Shown: positions 26,032-35,296, numbered from the stretch's first letter. The stretch is DNA of 64,000 bases from Cytobacillus gottheilii (GCF_001636345.1 NZ_KV440945.1:958975-1022974); one strand, 5' to 3'. The notes: generated from the sequence alone by a model not told the origin. Numbers and translations: made by a program.

Positions 26032-26895
26032 TTATTCTGTATATTTGAAGAATAATGCTTCACCATATTCGTCTTTTCCAAACTCTTCTATTACTTTTTG
26101 TGTCTCATGACTGACCATAAAATCCCCAAAGGCTTCTGCGCCTTCTGCATATACTTTGTTGTGCTTCTCAGGGTTTACTTGCATAACGTGGTAAATATTT
26201 AATAGGTCTTCATCGCCTTCAACCAGGATACTTAAGCCCAATGTATCCTGGTGTGCTAAAAATGTAGCACGGTCCGTTAATACATAGCCGCCTCTGTCAG
26301 CAGCAATTTGCAGAGTGTCGCCCATTCCTTGTCCTGTCTCCGTATATCCGCTGTTTTCAGATGGCGTAATACCTGCGGCTTCCCAAATGCCAAGTTCTTT
26401 CTTATGTGTGCCTGAATCATCTCCACGAGAAATAAACACTGCGTTTTCTTCAGAAATTTTCACAAATGCTTCTTGAACAGGAAGTCCTGAAACTCCAGCT
26501 GGGTCTTCTTTTGGACCGATCATTATAAAATCATTGTACATAACTCGTTTACGATTAATGGCATCTCCGCTGTCAGCAATCTCCTGTTCGGCTGCAGGTG
26601 CATGAACTAAAAGGACATCTGCTTCACCTTGTGTTCCCATTTCAAGTGCTTGGCCGGTGCCAACAGCAATTGTTTTTACATTGATGTTTTCTTCTTCTTC
26701 AAAAATGGGGATTAATTCGTCAAGTAAGCCGCTATCTTGTGTGCTAGTAGTGGTCGCTAAGATTAAGTCTTTGGGTTCTTCAGCACTTTGAACATTGCCA
26801 TTTGATTCAGCTGGTGAGCCTTGGCATCCTGCTGCGAATAAAAGTAATGCTGTCAGAATAGTTAATAATAATAAACGAGAATGTTTCAAGTTCAT
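26032..26895 (-). CDS. tupA: Tungstate-type ABC transporter substrate-binding lipoprotein
   Basis: 287-residue lipoprotein: an N-terminal signal peptide with lipobox LFAAGC (Cys about 24), then the hallmark LATTTSTQDSGLLDELIPIFEEE of TupA-type oxyanion binders. Also present are GQALEMGTQGEADVLLVHAPAAE, the SRGDDSGTHKKE segment and TLQIAADRGGYVLTDRATFLA. TupA proteins bind tungstate very tightly in preference to molybdate; the actual preference is inferred from family only. It follows the regulator gene by 8 bp, within one minus-strand operon. Confidence 0.9.
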   Translation of the reverse strand: MNLKHSRLLLLTILTALLLFAAGCQGSPAESNGNVQSAEEPKDLILATTTSTQDSGLLDELIPIFEEEENINVKTIAVGTGQALEMGTQGEADVLLVHAPAAEQEIADSGDAINRKRVMYNDFIMIGPKEDPAGVSGLPVQEAFVKISEENAVFISRGDDSGTHKKELGIWEAAGITPSENSGYTETGQGMGDTLQIAADRGGYVLTDRATFLAHQDTLGLSILVEGDEDLLNIYHVMQVNPEKHNKVYAEGAEAFGDFMVSHETQKVIEEFGKDEYGEALFFKYTE

Positions 26896-26903
26896 TCCTC
26901 CAA

Positions 26904-27803
26904 TTATCTGCTGTCATATGTAATACGTCCAAACTGACTGCCATCATATCCTGCAAGAGCATCTATATGTTCTCGAAAGCTGGTCAGTTCGAGCACATCC
27001 ATAATATGCTGCAGAGCGTTTTCATTTTTTTGAGTCCACTTAAAAACCAAATCAAACTGTTCTACTGCCACGGGAATGAAGTCGAGGTTCAGTCTGCTTG
27101 CTGCTGTTTTAATGCCAAAGGTGGCATCGGCATTTCCGCTGCTGATATGAGATGCGGCAGATAAATGAGTCCATTCCTCATGTTCATAACCATTGATCAC
27201 AAGCGGATTTATCTTTTTTTCTGAGAGAATCGTATCAAATAAGAATCGAGTGCCAGATCCTTTTTGACGGTTAACGAATATAAGGTCATTTCTCTCCAGG
27301 TCTTTTATTCCTTCAATGTTTTGTGGATTTCCTGCTGCGGCAATAAGTCCTTGCTCACGGGCAGCCAGCCGCATAACAGTAATCTTTTCATGAACGAATA
27401 ACTGATGAATAAAAGGGAGGTTATACATTTTAGAAATTGGATCAAGCAGGTGAACAGCAGCAATATCACATCGGCATTTATATAACTCCATTAAACCTTC
27501 GAGACTGCCAATATAGGAAGGCTGAATGCTGATATCTAAGTCTTCTTTAGAAACATATTGAACAAGTGACTCTACTAAAAAATCATGGCTGCCCGCTAAG
27601 CGAAGCTGACTGGATTGCGATTGTTTAACTGGCGCTGACATTTTCCCAGCTTTTAATCGATTCAGTTCCCGTTCTTCAATCCTCATTTTCTTGCCAACTT
27701 TAAATGAAGCAAGTTCACCTCTTTTAATGAGTTCATATACCGTATGTTTTGAAATCTTTAATAAGGCAGCTACTTCATCTGGTGTATAGATCTTATTATG
27801 CAA
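26904..27803 (-). CDS. Oxyanion-responsive regulator: excisionase-type HTH fused to a PBP-like sensor domain
   Basis: 299-residue two-domain protein. Residues 1-55 form an excisionase/MerR-type HTH (YTPDEVAALLKISKHTVYELIKRGELASFKVGKKMRIEE). From about 65 to the end it resembles a periplasmic-binding-protein-like molybdate/tungstate sensor (COG1910 type), including RQKGSGTRFLFDTILSE and GNADATFGIKTAA. It heads the tupABC operon and so likely senses tungstate or molybdate and adjusts uptake or cofactor genes. The start is an ATG at 27803, the minus-strand AAAGAGGGGATGATGTTTGC region giving the ribosome site. A long inverted repeat lies just upstream. Confidence 0.85.
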   Translation of the reverse strand: MHNKIYTPDEVAALLKISKHTVYELIKRGELASFKVGKKMRIEERELNRLKAGKMSAPVKQSQSSQLRLAGSHDFLVESLVQYVSKEDLDISIQPSYIGSLEGLMELYKCRCDIAAVHLLDPISKMYNLPFIHQLFVHEKITVMRLAAREQGLIAAAGNPQNIEGIKDLERNDLIFVNRQKGSGTRFLFDTILSEKKINPLVINGYEHEEWTHLSAASHISSGNADATFGIKTAASRLNLDFIPVAVEQFDLVFKWTQKNENALQHIMDVLELTSFREHIDALAGYDGSQFGRITYDSR

Positions 27804-27826
27804 ACATCATCCCCTCTTTCGGACTA

Positions 27827-27876
27827 CATAACAAAATTACTATGGATAATGAAGCAAAGATGTGACTTTTGTTATG
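27827..27876. promoter_or_regulatory. Inverted repeat CATAACAAAA...TTTTGTTATG upstream of the tup operon
   Basis: Perfect 10-bp arms (27827-27836 and 27867-27876) separated by 30 bp, directly upstream of the regulator-tupABC operon. It is a candidate autoregulatory operator. The rest of the 366-bp gap to 28169 holds no gene I can see. Confidence 0.45.
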
Positions 27877-28169
27877 TTTGGTGAAGGTATGTTGTGAAAA
27901 TATAGATTTTGTCACAGAACGTTCAAAACTAACGAGATGACGGAATCATGTTGAACATGTATACTTTTCGGTGCAAAGGGAATTATGGGATTTATTCATT
28001 GAAGAAGTAAAGATCGAGAGAAAAGAAATGAATGACAGTATGATTTTAAATTTTCAATACAGATAAATAAATCCCTGAATTAATTAAGAATATTAGAGAA
28101 ATTTCATGGATTTTTCACATTTGGAATGTATCTTCAAACCATACCGACTAGCAGAAAGAGGGAAATGAG

Positions 28170-28607
28170 TTGAAAAAGTGGATAGTAAGCTTAGGTTTAA
28201 TTTCAATTGTCTTAGCTGGATGTGGAAATAACGGAGATGATTCAAATAATAACGAAGAGGTTCCGGTATTTGTTGAAGCAAGCTTAGATGTTCCGGAAAG
28301 TGCTGAGTTAGGGGAGGAAGTATCATTTACGGTTACGGTAATGCAAGGAAGTGAACCGGTCGATGATGCCGATGAAGTCGTTTTTGAAATTTGGCAGGGA
28401 GAAGATAGAGAGCAGAGCGAAGAAATAGAAGCTGTCTCAGAAGGCGATGGGAAATATACAGTCCAAAAAGCATTTGCTGAAGATGGCGTTTATTCTGTTC
28501 AATCACATGTAACAGCAAGAGATTTGCACACAATGCCGAAGAAAACGATTACGGTAGGAAATGCTGCTGATGCTGATCAAACTGAACAGGAAGAAGACAA
28601 TTCATAA
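28170..28607 (+). CDS. YtkA-like domain lipoprotein
   Basis: 145-residue lipoprotein. The signal peptide ends at VLAGC (Cys about 18), followed by an Asp/Asn-rich linker, then a single immunoglobulin-like YtkA/FixH domain (about 38-128) with LGEEVSFTVTVMQGSEPVDDADEVVFEIW and DGKYTVQKAFAEDGVYSVQSHVTAR. The tail is acidic. YtkA-type domains are linked to copper or redox handling in some species, but the evidence here does not go beyond fold. It uses a TTG start at 28170 after GAGGG and is monocistronic. Confidence 0.82.
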   Translation: MKKWIVSLGLISIVLAGCGNNGDDSNNNEEVPVFVEASLDVPESAELGEEVSFTVTVMQGSEPVDDADEVVFEIWQGEDREQSEEIEAVSEGDGKYTVQKAFAEDGVYSVQSHVTARDLHTMPKKTITVGNAADADQTEQEEDNS

Positions 28608-28694
28608 GAGCTCATAAATAATATGCTCAGTCACAAGTGCTGTTTCATACGAACAAATAGGAACTTAACTAACTGCAGCAATGTCTGCAAAAAC

Positions 28695-28726
28695 AAAAGC
28701 ACATAGGTAATCCTAGTGCTTTTTAT
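28695..28726 (+). terminator. Terminator after the YtkA-like lipoprotein gene
   Basis: AAGCACATAGG and CCTAGTGCTT form a stem followed by T5. Confidence 0.8.
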
Positions 28727-28806
28727 TCTGCGTTCAATCCGCAAATCCCCGCTTAATGAGTTTTCAATTTATAATAGAAGAAACAGAGGGAAATTGGGGA
28801 GAGATT

Positions 28807-29592
28807 ATGATGACTTGTACACACCTGCATTTTCTTACATCAGTAGGGGTAAAGAAACCAAATAGCATTCGTAACAAAGATGTAATGTGTCCGTTCTGTG
28901 CAAGAGACCTTCTAACCGATATTATTGATACTGACGGTCCCATTATGTTATTAAAAAATAAGTTTCCTGTTTTACAAAAATCTTATCAAACCGTATTAAT
29001 TGAAACAGATGATTGCCATTCTGAGCTATCGATCTATCAAAAAGATCATTTATATCGTCTATTTCGCTTTGCCATTAATCATTGGATAAAGATGGAGGAA
29101 TCAGGGAAATATGAGTCTGTCTTGTTATTCAAGAATCATGGCCCACTTTCTGGAGGAAGCATTGCCCATCCGCATATGCAAATCATCGGTCTTGAAGATG
29201 TTGATTATACATTACATATAAAAGCTGAGGATTTTATTGGTTTAGAAATAGACAGCTATAAAGGTGCAGAATTTACTTTATCCACATTACCAAAAATTGG
29301 ATTTTATGAATTTAATGTAAAACTTGATGAACGAAAAGAGATTGAGCCATTTGCGCGTTATGTGCAAACAGCAGTACACTATATCCTTACGAATTTTCCG
29401 TTTCATTGTAATAGCTATAACCTTTTCTTCTATAAACTAGGGCAAGAGAGATATGCCAAAATTGTGCCGCGATTCGTTACAAGCCCATTATATGTTGGAT
29501 TTTCAATTCCGCAGATTCCGGATAATCTAGAATGGATGAAAGAGGATATACAAAAGCACTATTTTACAAATACAGAGCACTTCCATAATTGA
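28807..29592 (+). CDS. DUF4931 / GalT-like HIT-superfamily protein
   Basis: 261-residue protein related to galactose-1-phosphate uridylyltransferase. An N-terminal zinc-knuckle-like CPFC motif (about residue 28-31) and the catalytic-type GGSIAHPHMQIIGL (H-x-H-x-Q near 120-125) place it in the HIT superfamily; the DUF4931 label fits its length. It may transfer or hydrolyse nucleotidyl groups; the substrate is unknown. Start ATG 28807 follows GGGGAG; an earlier in-frame codon at 28756 lacks a ribosome site. Confidence 0.8.
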   Translation: MMTCTHLHFLTSVGVKKPNSIRNKDVMCPFCARDLLTDIIDTDGPIMLLKNKFPVLQKSYQTVLIETDDCHSELSIYQKDHLYRLFRFAINHWIKMEESGKYESVLLFKNHGPLSGGSIAHPHMQIIGLEDVDYTLHIKAEDFIGLEIDSYKGAEFTLSTLPKIGFYEFNVKLDERKEIEPFARYVQTAVHYILTNFPFHCNSYNLFFYKLGQERYAKIVPRFVTSPLYVGFSIPQIPDNLEWMKEDIQKHYFTNTEHFHN

Positions 29593-29755
29593 AAATATAA
29601 CCATTCACATTTAGAAGTTGTGATTTGTTCACTTTAAAAATATAATGAAATATTGAGTGCAAACGAAATTTGATTGCATGTTGATGTTCATTTTATATTG
29701 TAAATCACAGATTATGAAATTGTGCAGATTGTATTTGGTTTAAAGGAGAATCAAC

Positions 29756-30928
29756 ATGACTTCTAATAGAAATACACCCTCTAGGCTGGATTTTAGCCTT
29801 GTTCTTATATTAATGCTTTTATTTCTTGTTTCTTGTGTGTCTATTTATAGCGCCCAGACAACAGGTCAATATTTAGAAAATTTCCTGCTGAAGCAAATTG
29901 TCTGGTACGTCGTTGGTACATGCATCATTGCGGCAGTGATTACACTTGATTCTGATCAATTGCAAAAAATTTCTTGGTATACATACGGTCTGGGGCTAGC
30001 GCTGCTCGGCTTTTTAATAGTTGCTCCGGCTTCCATTGCGCCTGTTATTAATGGTGCTAAGGCATGGTATGTACTTCCAGGCTTAGGCTCTATTCAGCCG
30101 GCGGAGCTTGTAAAAGTCTTTCTAATCGTAATGCTGGCAAAAATAATTGAGCACCATCATCAAAAAAACATCGTCAAGACCATATCAACAGATCTTTGGC
30201 TGCTGATTAAGATTATAGGCATTACTGCAGCACCACTTCTTCTTGTCATGATGCAGCCTGACCTGGGAACAGCCCTGGTTCTTATAGCTATAATGCTTGG
30301 TTTAATATTTATCTCAGGTATTACGTGGAAACTGTTGCTTCCTATATTTGGAATAGGTATAACTCTTGTAGGGACAATCTTTTACTTTGTACTTTGGCAT
30401 CCAGAAATATTAGAAAAGTACTTAGGTGTGAAAGAATATCAATTTGGCAGGATCTATTCCTGGATTGATCCTTATAATTATCAAAGTTCGACAGGCTTCC
30501 AGCTGACACGTTCTCTTCTCGCCATCGGTTCAGGTGAAACAACTGGAAAAGGCTATGGTACGAGAGAAGTCTATTTGCCTGAGAGTCATACCGATTTTAT
30601 TTTTAGTATTATTGGAGAAGAATTTGGGTTTATTGGAGCAAGTGTTGTTATAAGCTTATTCTTCCTGCTTATTTATCATCTGACAAAAATCGGCATGGAA
30701 ACCAAGAATAAGTTTTATACATACATCTGCGTGGGTGTCATTAGTATGATCACCTTTCATGTTTTTCAAAATATCGGCATGACTATTGGAGTGCTGCCGA
30801 TCACAGGTATTCCGCTTCCATTTATTAGCTATGGCGGAAGTTCTCTAATGGGCAATATGCTTGCAATGGGTCTTATATTCTCGATCCGTTACCATTATAA
30901 AAAATATATGTTTTCTAATACAGATTAA
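29756..30928 (+). CDS. rodA: FtsW/RodA/SpoVE-family (SEDS) peptidoglycan polymerase
   Basis: 390-residue polytopic membrane protein with about ten helices. SEDS signatures are present: LVKVFLIVMLAKII, MMQPDLGTALVL (near 160-172), YGTREVYLPESHTDFIFSIIGEEFGF (near 264-290, including the catalytic aspartate region) and the C-terminal TGIPLPFISYGGSSL. SEDS proteins polymerise lipid II glycan strands together with a class B PBP. Length and sequence fit RodA (elongation) or a paralogue; exact role uncertain since no partner PBP is adjacent. Start ATG 29756 after AAGGAGA. Confidence 0.88.
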   Translation: MTSNRNTPSRLDFSLVLILMLLFLVSCVSIYSAQTTGQYLENFLLKQIVWYVVGTCIIAAVITLDSDQLQKISWYTYGLGLALLGFLIVAPASIAPVINGAKAWYVLPGLGSIQPAELVKVFLIVMLAKIIEHHHQKNIVKTISTDLWLLIKIIGITAAPLLLVMMQPDLGTALVLIAIMLGLIFISGITWKLLLPIFGIGITLVGTIFYFVLWHPEILEKYLGVKEYQFGRIYSWIDPYNYQSSTGFQLTRSLLAIGSGETTGKGYGTREVYLPESHTDFIFSIIGEEFGFIGASVVISLFFLLIYHLTKIGMETKNKFYTYICVGVISMITFHVFQNIGMTIGVLPITGIPLPFISYGGSSLMGNMLAMGLIFSIRYHYKKYMFSNTD

Positions 30929-30957
30929 AAAGAGCGGCATATACGCCGCTCTTTTTT
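30927..30957. terminator. Bidirectional terminator between rodA and gerC
   Basis: AGAGCGGC/GCCGCTCT stem with flanking A- and T-runs. It overlaps the gerC stop codon and serves both convergent genes. Confidence 0.9.
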
Positions 30958-32026
30958 AATCTATTACGCCTGTTTCTTCAATTGTCACATCTGCTTCTAT
31001 GCGGATATCGAGATTAGCATAATTATCTTTAAACTTTTTCAGGTCAAAACCTCTCGTCTGCGTACGATAGTATTTCCCGATACCAATCGGATCCGAGCCT
31101 TTTTCCTGAAATCTTTGAACAAGCTGGCTGCATTCATCTTCAATTTTTCTTTGTACTGCGTTTTCAATTTCCTTCACAATTTGTTCAGTGAGTTTATCAC
31201 CAGTGAATTCTTTAACAATACCTTTTACATTAATATGTATGGTCAATTTATCCCGATCGCTATCATTTATCTTGAAATGATGTTTAGATCTAATACTATG
31301 AACAGATGCTTCATTATCTTTTGATAAATCAACATTGAAGTACCCGCTGCTGTATTTGTCTACTAATAATTTGAAATAAAACATATCATCCTTTTCAATA
31401 AAATCAACTGCAGAATCATCCTTAAAGATGGTCATTCCTGAGATTTCAACTTGGTTTGGGCTTTTTTTGTGGAGCTGCGGCAAATAAACATCTTTTCCTT
31501 CTTGATAAAAATCATGTAGAAAAAGATGCAGGTTTGATTCTGGAATATCACGGTCATTAATATTATGCGACAATAAATTATATAAGTAATTGCTGTTGCC
31601 TCTTGAGCCATATTCTCCTTTTAACAGTTCTTGAGCGCTGCCCCTTGATGTTGTCAGAAAGATTCTCGAGCCAACAGTGGCATCTCTCTGAAAGGCATCA
31701 ATGAAATCAATAATGCCATTTTCCGCGAACTTTTCTTCAAAAACAACGATCCGGATGCCGCCTGTTACGAGCGGTTCAGAGGATTGCTTTTGAGCATCTG
31801 ACAATACACTTCTTCTTAACGTAGATTCTGATATATAGGTAATATCTTTAATGGATTGATCAGGCAGGTAATCTTGAACCAGATAAGTGCCAATAAAACG
31901 ATCCTCTTCTATCTTGTCAAAGCCTGCTCCCACAATAATGTTTACATCATCGATAATTTCAGACTCGACACAGCCTGCTAAAAGGAGCAGAGGAGCACAA
32001 AAGAGGAACACTCTTACTATTTTCAT
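30956..32026 (-). CDS. gerC: Ger(x)C-family spore germination lipoprotein
   Basis: 356-residue lipoprotein subunit of a spore germinant receptor. The signal peptide has lipobox LLAGC (Cys about 19). The chain shows the Ger(x)C pattern: an N-terminal VGAGFDKIEEDRFIGTYLV domain, then middle and C-terminal domains ending in helices and beta strands (NYANLDIRIEADVTIEETG). It overlaps the gerB-type gene by 4 bp. Spore inner-membrane receptors of this family trigger germination in response to small nutrients; the ligand is not inferable. Confidence 0.9.
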   Translation of the reverse strand: MKIVRVFLFCAPLLLLAGCVESEIIDDVNIIVGAGFDKIEEDRFIGTYLVQDYLPDQSIKDITYISESTLRRSVLSDAQKQSSEPLVTGGIRIVVFEEKFAENGIIDFIDAFQRDATVGSRIFLTTSRGSAQELLKGEYGSRGNSNYLYNLLSHNINDRDIPESNLHLFLHDFYQEGKDVYLPQLHKKSPNQVEISGMTIFKDDSAVDFIEKDDMFYFKLLVDKYSSGYFNVDLSKDNEASVHSIRSKHHFKINDSDRDKLTIHINVKGIVKEFTGDKLTEQIVKEIENAVQRKIEDECSQLVQRFQEKGSDPIGIGKYYRTQTRGFDLKKFKDNYANLDIRIEADVTIEETGVID

Positions 32027-33114
32027 TGCTTTTTCACCTTCTTTGCAATCTTTACGGCAACAAGTAACATAGGTAAATAAATAAAATTGATAAAAAAACC
32101 TATTTTTCCAGTATAGTCATTGAGTATATTGATGGAAGCGCGTGTCTGAAAAAGGGAGCAGAGTATAACAATGATTCCAGCTATAAATAAAATTCCTTTT
32201 CTCTGCTGAACATGAAAGAGCCTCTTCAGAATTCGGGAGGCAGCCCATAATGAGATGCATATATTTGGCAGGATGATTAAGTTCCAGTTGGCAATTCCGA
32301 TGTATTCAAAACGCTCAACAAATGGAAATCGTGTAATTTGCCAAATAGAAAGAGTTGCCCATATGTTCTTTTGAAGCTGTCCTTCTGAAAAATAGCCGAA
32401 CGTGATAATAGCTAAAACTACGTACAGAAGGGTTGTCGATAATATAGCTAAATGTGCCCATTTTTTTGACTGTCTCGGATTCTTTATAAAGGGGTAGATA
32501 AATAATACAATCTCAAATCCAATATAAGTTAAGGTCATAGCGTAGGACCCCATGACAATATCTTTAATGGAGTGGTCCCACACAGGCAGCAATGACGTAA
32601 AATCCGAGAACTTAAAAGTAAAGCCAAGTGTCAGTACAAGATAAGTTGGCAGGACGAGTCCGAAAAAAGCTATCCCTGCAACTGTCCGAAACCCGCCTGC
32701 AACAATATAGATGCAAAGAGTTATAAAACCTAAGGCAAACCAAAATGTTCCCATCTCGGGGAAAATCCAGGTTTGAATGACTTCGATATAGGTTCTTAGC
32801 ACCGTCAGCATATATAGCATAAAATAAAGGATAAAAACACTGCTTAAAATTCGTCCCAGAAATCTGCCGGCAAAGTATTCATGAGCAGTTACAATATCAC
32901 CATCAACAGTCTCAGCAATTTTATAAATGGCCCACATTACTCCATGAATGACAAACCCGGCGATAATAATTGATATCCATCCATCATAACCAGCATAATT
33001 AGCAAGAATTCTCTGAAAACCAAGCACACCAATTCCAACCTGCATGGACATGACCAAATAAAAAACAAGAAATGGAGATATTTGCAACCTTTCTGGAACT
33101 GGCTGACTTGCCAT
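32023..33114 (-). CDS. gerB: GerAB/ArcD/ProY-family germinant receptor permease subunit
   Basis: 363-residue integral membrane protein with about ten helices, of the APC-related GerAB family. It opens with QISPFLVFYLVMSMQVGIGVLGFQR, typical of spore germination permeases, which are thought to bind the germinant. The start ATG 33114 follows AGAGGTGA. It is translationally coupled to gerC through a 4-bp overlap but separated from gerA by 409 bp occupied by a repeat mosaic, unusual for a receptor operon. Confidence 0.9.
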   Translation of the reverse strand: MASQPVPERLQISPFLVFYLVMSMQVGIGVLGFQRILANYAGYDGWISIIIAGFVIHGVMWAIYKIAETVDGDIVTAHEYFAGRFLGRILSSVFILYFMLYMLTVLRTYIEVIQTWIFPEMGTFWFALGFITLCIYIVAGGFRTVAGIAFFGLVLPTYLVLTLGFTFKFSDFTSLLPVWDHSIKDIVMGSYAMTLTYIGFEIVLFIYPFIKNPRQSKKWAHLAILSTTLLYVVLAIITFGYFSEGQLQKNIWATLSIWQITRFPFVERFEYIGIANWNLIILPNICISLWAASRILKRLFHVQQRKGILFIAGIIVILCSLFQTRASINILNDYTGKIGFFINFIYLPMLLVAVKIAKKVKKQ

Positions 33115-33167
33115 CTGTTTTCACCTCTTTGTTGAAATTGTCGCATAGGTTGTAGTGTTTAGTCTGT

Positions 33168-33523
33168 TTCGCCTTAGCTTGTCGCCCCTGAGCAAGCGCC
33201 CTCCGCTTTTCTATTTGTCCAGCTCCAGCGGCTAGCCCCTCGAGGTCTTAAGTCGACCCATCCAAAAGGTCAAAGAACGACCTTTAGGCTGTTTCGCCTT
33301 AAGCTTGGGACCCACAGGATGTGGGTAGTGCAGACGTTGCCACAGGACGTGGCGCTTTTAGTCAGCGTTCCTTAATGAGCAAGCGCCCTCCGCTTTTCTA
33401 CTTGTCCAGCTCCAGCGGCTAGCCCCTCGAGGTCTTAAGTCGACCCATCCAAAAGGTCAAAGAACGACCTTTAGGCTGTTTCGCCTTAAGCTTGTCGGGG
33501 CTGGGCGAGCCGCTTCCGCTTTT
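33168..33523. repeat. Palindromic repeat mosaic inside the ger operon
   Basis: A 115-bp segment at about 33191-33306 is repeated nearly identically at 33378-33492. Each copy has the blocks CAGCGGCTAGCCCCTCGAGG, TCTTAAG, AAAGGTCAAAGAACGACCTTT and GCCTTAAGCTT. Full copies fold as a long hairpin (AGCCCC/GGGGCT, CTTAAG, AAGGTC/GACCTT). The first copy is cut short by a different element with CCCACAGGATGTGGG and GCCACAGGACGTGGC hairpins (33307-33377). The second ends in the stop codon of gerA. Related elements occur at 44.5 kb. Confidence 0.9.
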
Positions 33524-35014
33524 CTATTCATCTATATCTTTTATTTGTTTTGCTTTGTTTTTGCTGAATCGGATGGGTTTTTCGGTCATTAGGAATCCTG
33601 GTCTTGTTGTCAGCTTGTTGAAGTGAAGTCTGATGACAGCATCTTTGAAATCCCTGGATCTTGGCGGGAAGAGCGGCTCTAAAAATGGTCTGCCTAGAGA
33701 TGTAAGGCGAAGCAAGTGTGTTAATAAGAAACAAAATGTAAATACGACGCCAACTAATCCCCATATACTCGCTAGTAATATAAATGGAAAGCGCAAAACT
33801 CTGATCGTATTGCCTATTTTATAAACGGGTGTTGTAAACGAAGCAAGAGCAGCTAAAGCGACAATAATGAGCAGTACATTACTTGTTATTCCCGCTTCTA
33901 CGGACGCTGTTCCAATAACGATCCCGCCTACGATCCCGATTGTCTGGCCAACCTTTGTCGGCAGTCTGGCCCCTGCTTCTCTGAGTAATTCAATGGTCAG
34001 CTCTAGAAAAAGTGCTTCAAGAACAGGCGGCAGCGGAATTTCACGCCTTGATGTAACCAGCGTTGCCAGTAAATCTTTCGGAATTAATTCATGATGATAT
34101 GTAAGTGCTGCTACATAAACAGGTGTCGCTAAAATAGAGAAAAGGACAGCAAAAACCCTTACTAACCGGAAGAATGATGCCAGTATCCAATTAAGAAAAT
34201 AATCTTCAAAAGCAGAAAAGAATTCGACTAAAGTAGTAGGCGTGATCAGCACGTTCGGAGAGCCGTCTACAATGATGGCGATTTTTCCCTCTCCTAAATT
34301 AGCAGCAACTCGGTCGGGTCTTTCTGTATCAAGCATTTGAGGAAAAGGAGAATTGGAATTATCAGCAATTAGTTGAACGATATAGGAGCTATCAACGATA
34401 ACATCCATTTCCACGTCTTGAAGCCGCTGCTTTACCGTATTAACGTTATCGACATTTGTAAGACCGTCCACATACAAAATGGCAACACGTGTTTTCGACA
34501 TACTTCCAAGTGTAACCTCTTCACATATTAATTCTTTTATGGGAAGCCGTTTGCGAATTAAGTTTAAGTTTTGCCCCAATGACTCAACAAATGCTTCTTT
34601 TGGACCGATAACGGAGAATTCAATTTCAGGTTGAGTGAGGCTCCGGACAATCTCTTTTTGAGCTGCTATGAAGGCAAAGCAATCTGGCTGTCTTTCCGTC
34701 ATAACCATGACATAGCCATTAAATAGCTTTTGTTCAATTTGTGAGAAGTCATCACTGATCTCGATATCTGCTACCGGAACAATTTCTTTTACATCCTGAA
34801 CCGTATTAAAGTTATCTTCTAATAATGAAGGGAGGGCATCCTTCTGAATGATCTGCTCATCTACTAATGAAGTCATGAAAACAAAACAAAACTTCGTTCC
34901 ATTCTTTTGATTAATGTAGTAAATTTTTTTAAAATCGGCAGACTTGCACAGCGAAGTTTCCCAGTTTTTCTTATCCTGATTTTTAGAGAAACGTTTTCTG
35001 AACCAATCTTTCAT
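33524..35014 (-). CDS. gerA: GerA-family germinant receptor subunit
   Basis: 496-residue subunit of a spore germinant receptor (GerAA/GerKA type). A large soluble N-terminal domain (to about 280) is followed by a membrane domain of four to five helices. Markers are LYVDGLTNVDNVNTVKQRL, LGEGKIAIIVDGSPNVLITPTTLVEFF, and PVYVAALTYHHELIPKDLLATLVTSRREIPLPPVLEALFLELTIELLREAGARLP. The start is taken at the second of two adjacent ATGs (35014), better spaced from GGTGA. It heads the ger gene set. Its stop codon lies at the edge of the repeat mosaic. Confidence 0.92.
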   Translation of the reverse strand: MKDWFRKRFSKNQDKKNWETSLCKSADFKKIYYINQKNGTKFCFVFMTSLVDEQIIQKDALPSLLEDNFNTVQDVKEIVPVADIEISDDFSQIEQKLFNGYVMVMTERQPDCFAFIAAQKEIVRSLTQPEIEFSVIGPKEAFVESLGQNLNLIRKRLPIKELICEEVTLGSMSKTRVAILYVDGLTNVDNVNTVKQRLQDVEMDVIVDSSYIVQLIADNSNSPFPQMLDTERPDRVAANLGEGKIAIIVDGSPNVLITPTTLVEFFSAFEDYFLNWILASFFRLVRVFAVLFSILATPVYVAALTYHHELIPKDLLATLVTSRREIPLPPVLEALFLELTIELLREAGARLPTKVGQTIGIVGGIVIGTASVEAGITSNVLLIIVALAALASFTTPVYKIGNTIRVLRFPFILLASIWGLVGVVFTFCFLLTHLLRLTSLGRPFLEPLFPPRSRDFKDAVIRLHFNKLTTRPGFLMTEKPIRFSKNKAKQIKDIDE

Positions 35015-35145
35015 CATTGATCACCATATGTTTTGGCATAGGTTTATTCTTACCGAAACTGGAAAACTTATGAATGATTTTTAAAATAGTTCAGATAGGA
35101 ATGAAATGAAAAAGGAAGGGATCGATGCGAGAAGGGAGCATATAA

Positions 35146-35277
35146 ACAGAAAAAAGAAATCCGCTATCCAACGGATTTCTTCTTGATATGAAACTCCTTT
35201 ACGAAAGAGGGGGGTAAGGGAGTTGCAAACATGGTGTAATTGTTGTCTGTCTATTGAAGCAGTTGACGAGTCATACA
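35146..35277 (-). ncRNA. fsrA: Candidate Fur-regulated, FsrA-like small RNA
   Basis: On the minus strand, ATGAAA-17 bp-TGTAAT forms a promoter whose -35 and spacer are covered by a perfect Fur box (35297-35311). The roughly 130-nt product would carry an AACTCC...GGAGTT hairpin with a C-rich loop (CTTACCCCCCTCTTTCG) and end in a strong terminator. A Fur-controlled sRNA with exposed C-rich stretches that bind ribosome sites is what is known for FsrA, the iron-sparing sRNA of Bacillus. The identification rests on these features and not on a database match; the 5' end is approximate. Confidence 0.6.
35148..35181 (-). terminator. Terminator of the candidate small RNA
   Basis: Perfect AAGAAATCCG/CGGATTTCTT stem and T6 on the minus strand. 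No protein gene upstream on that strand would need it, which supports an RNA gene here. Confidence 0.85.
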
Positions 35278-35296
35278 GCTTCAATTACACTGTAAA

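Noticed and set aside
35081-35284. 67-codon minus-strand frame
   Set aside because: It coincides with the candidate small RNA and its terminator and has no ribosome site.
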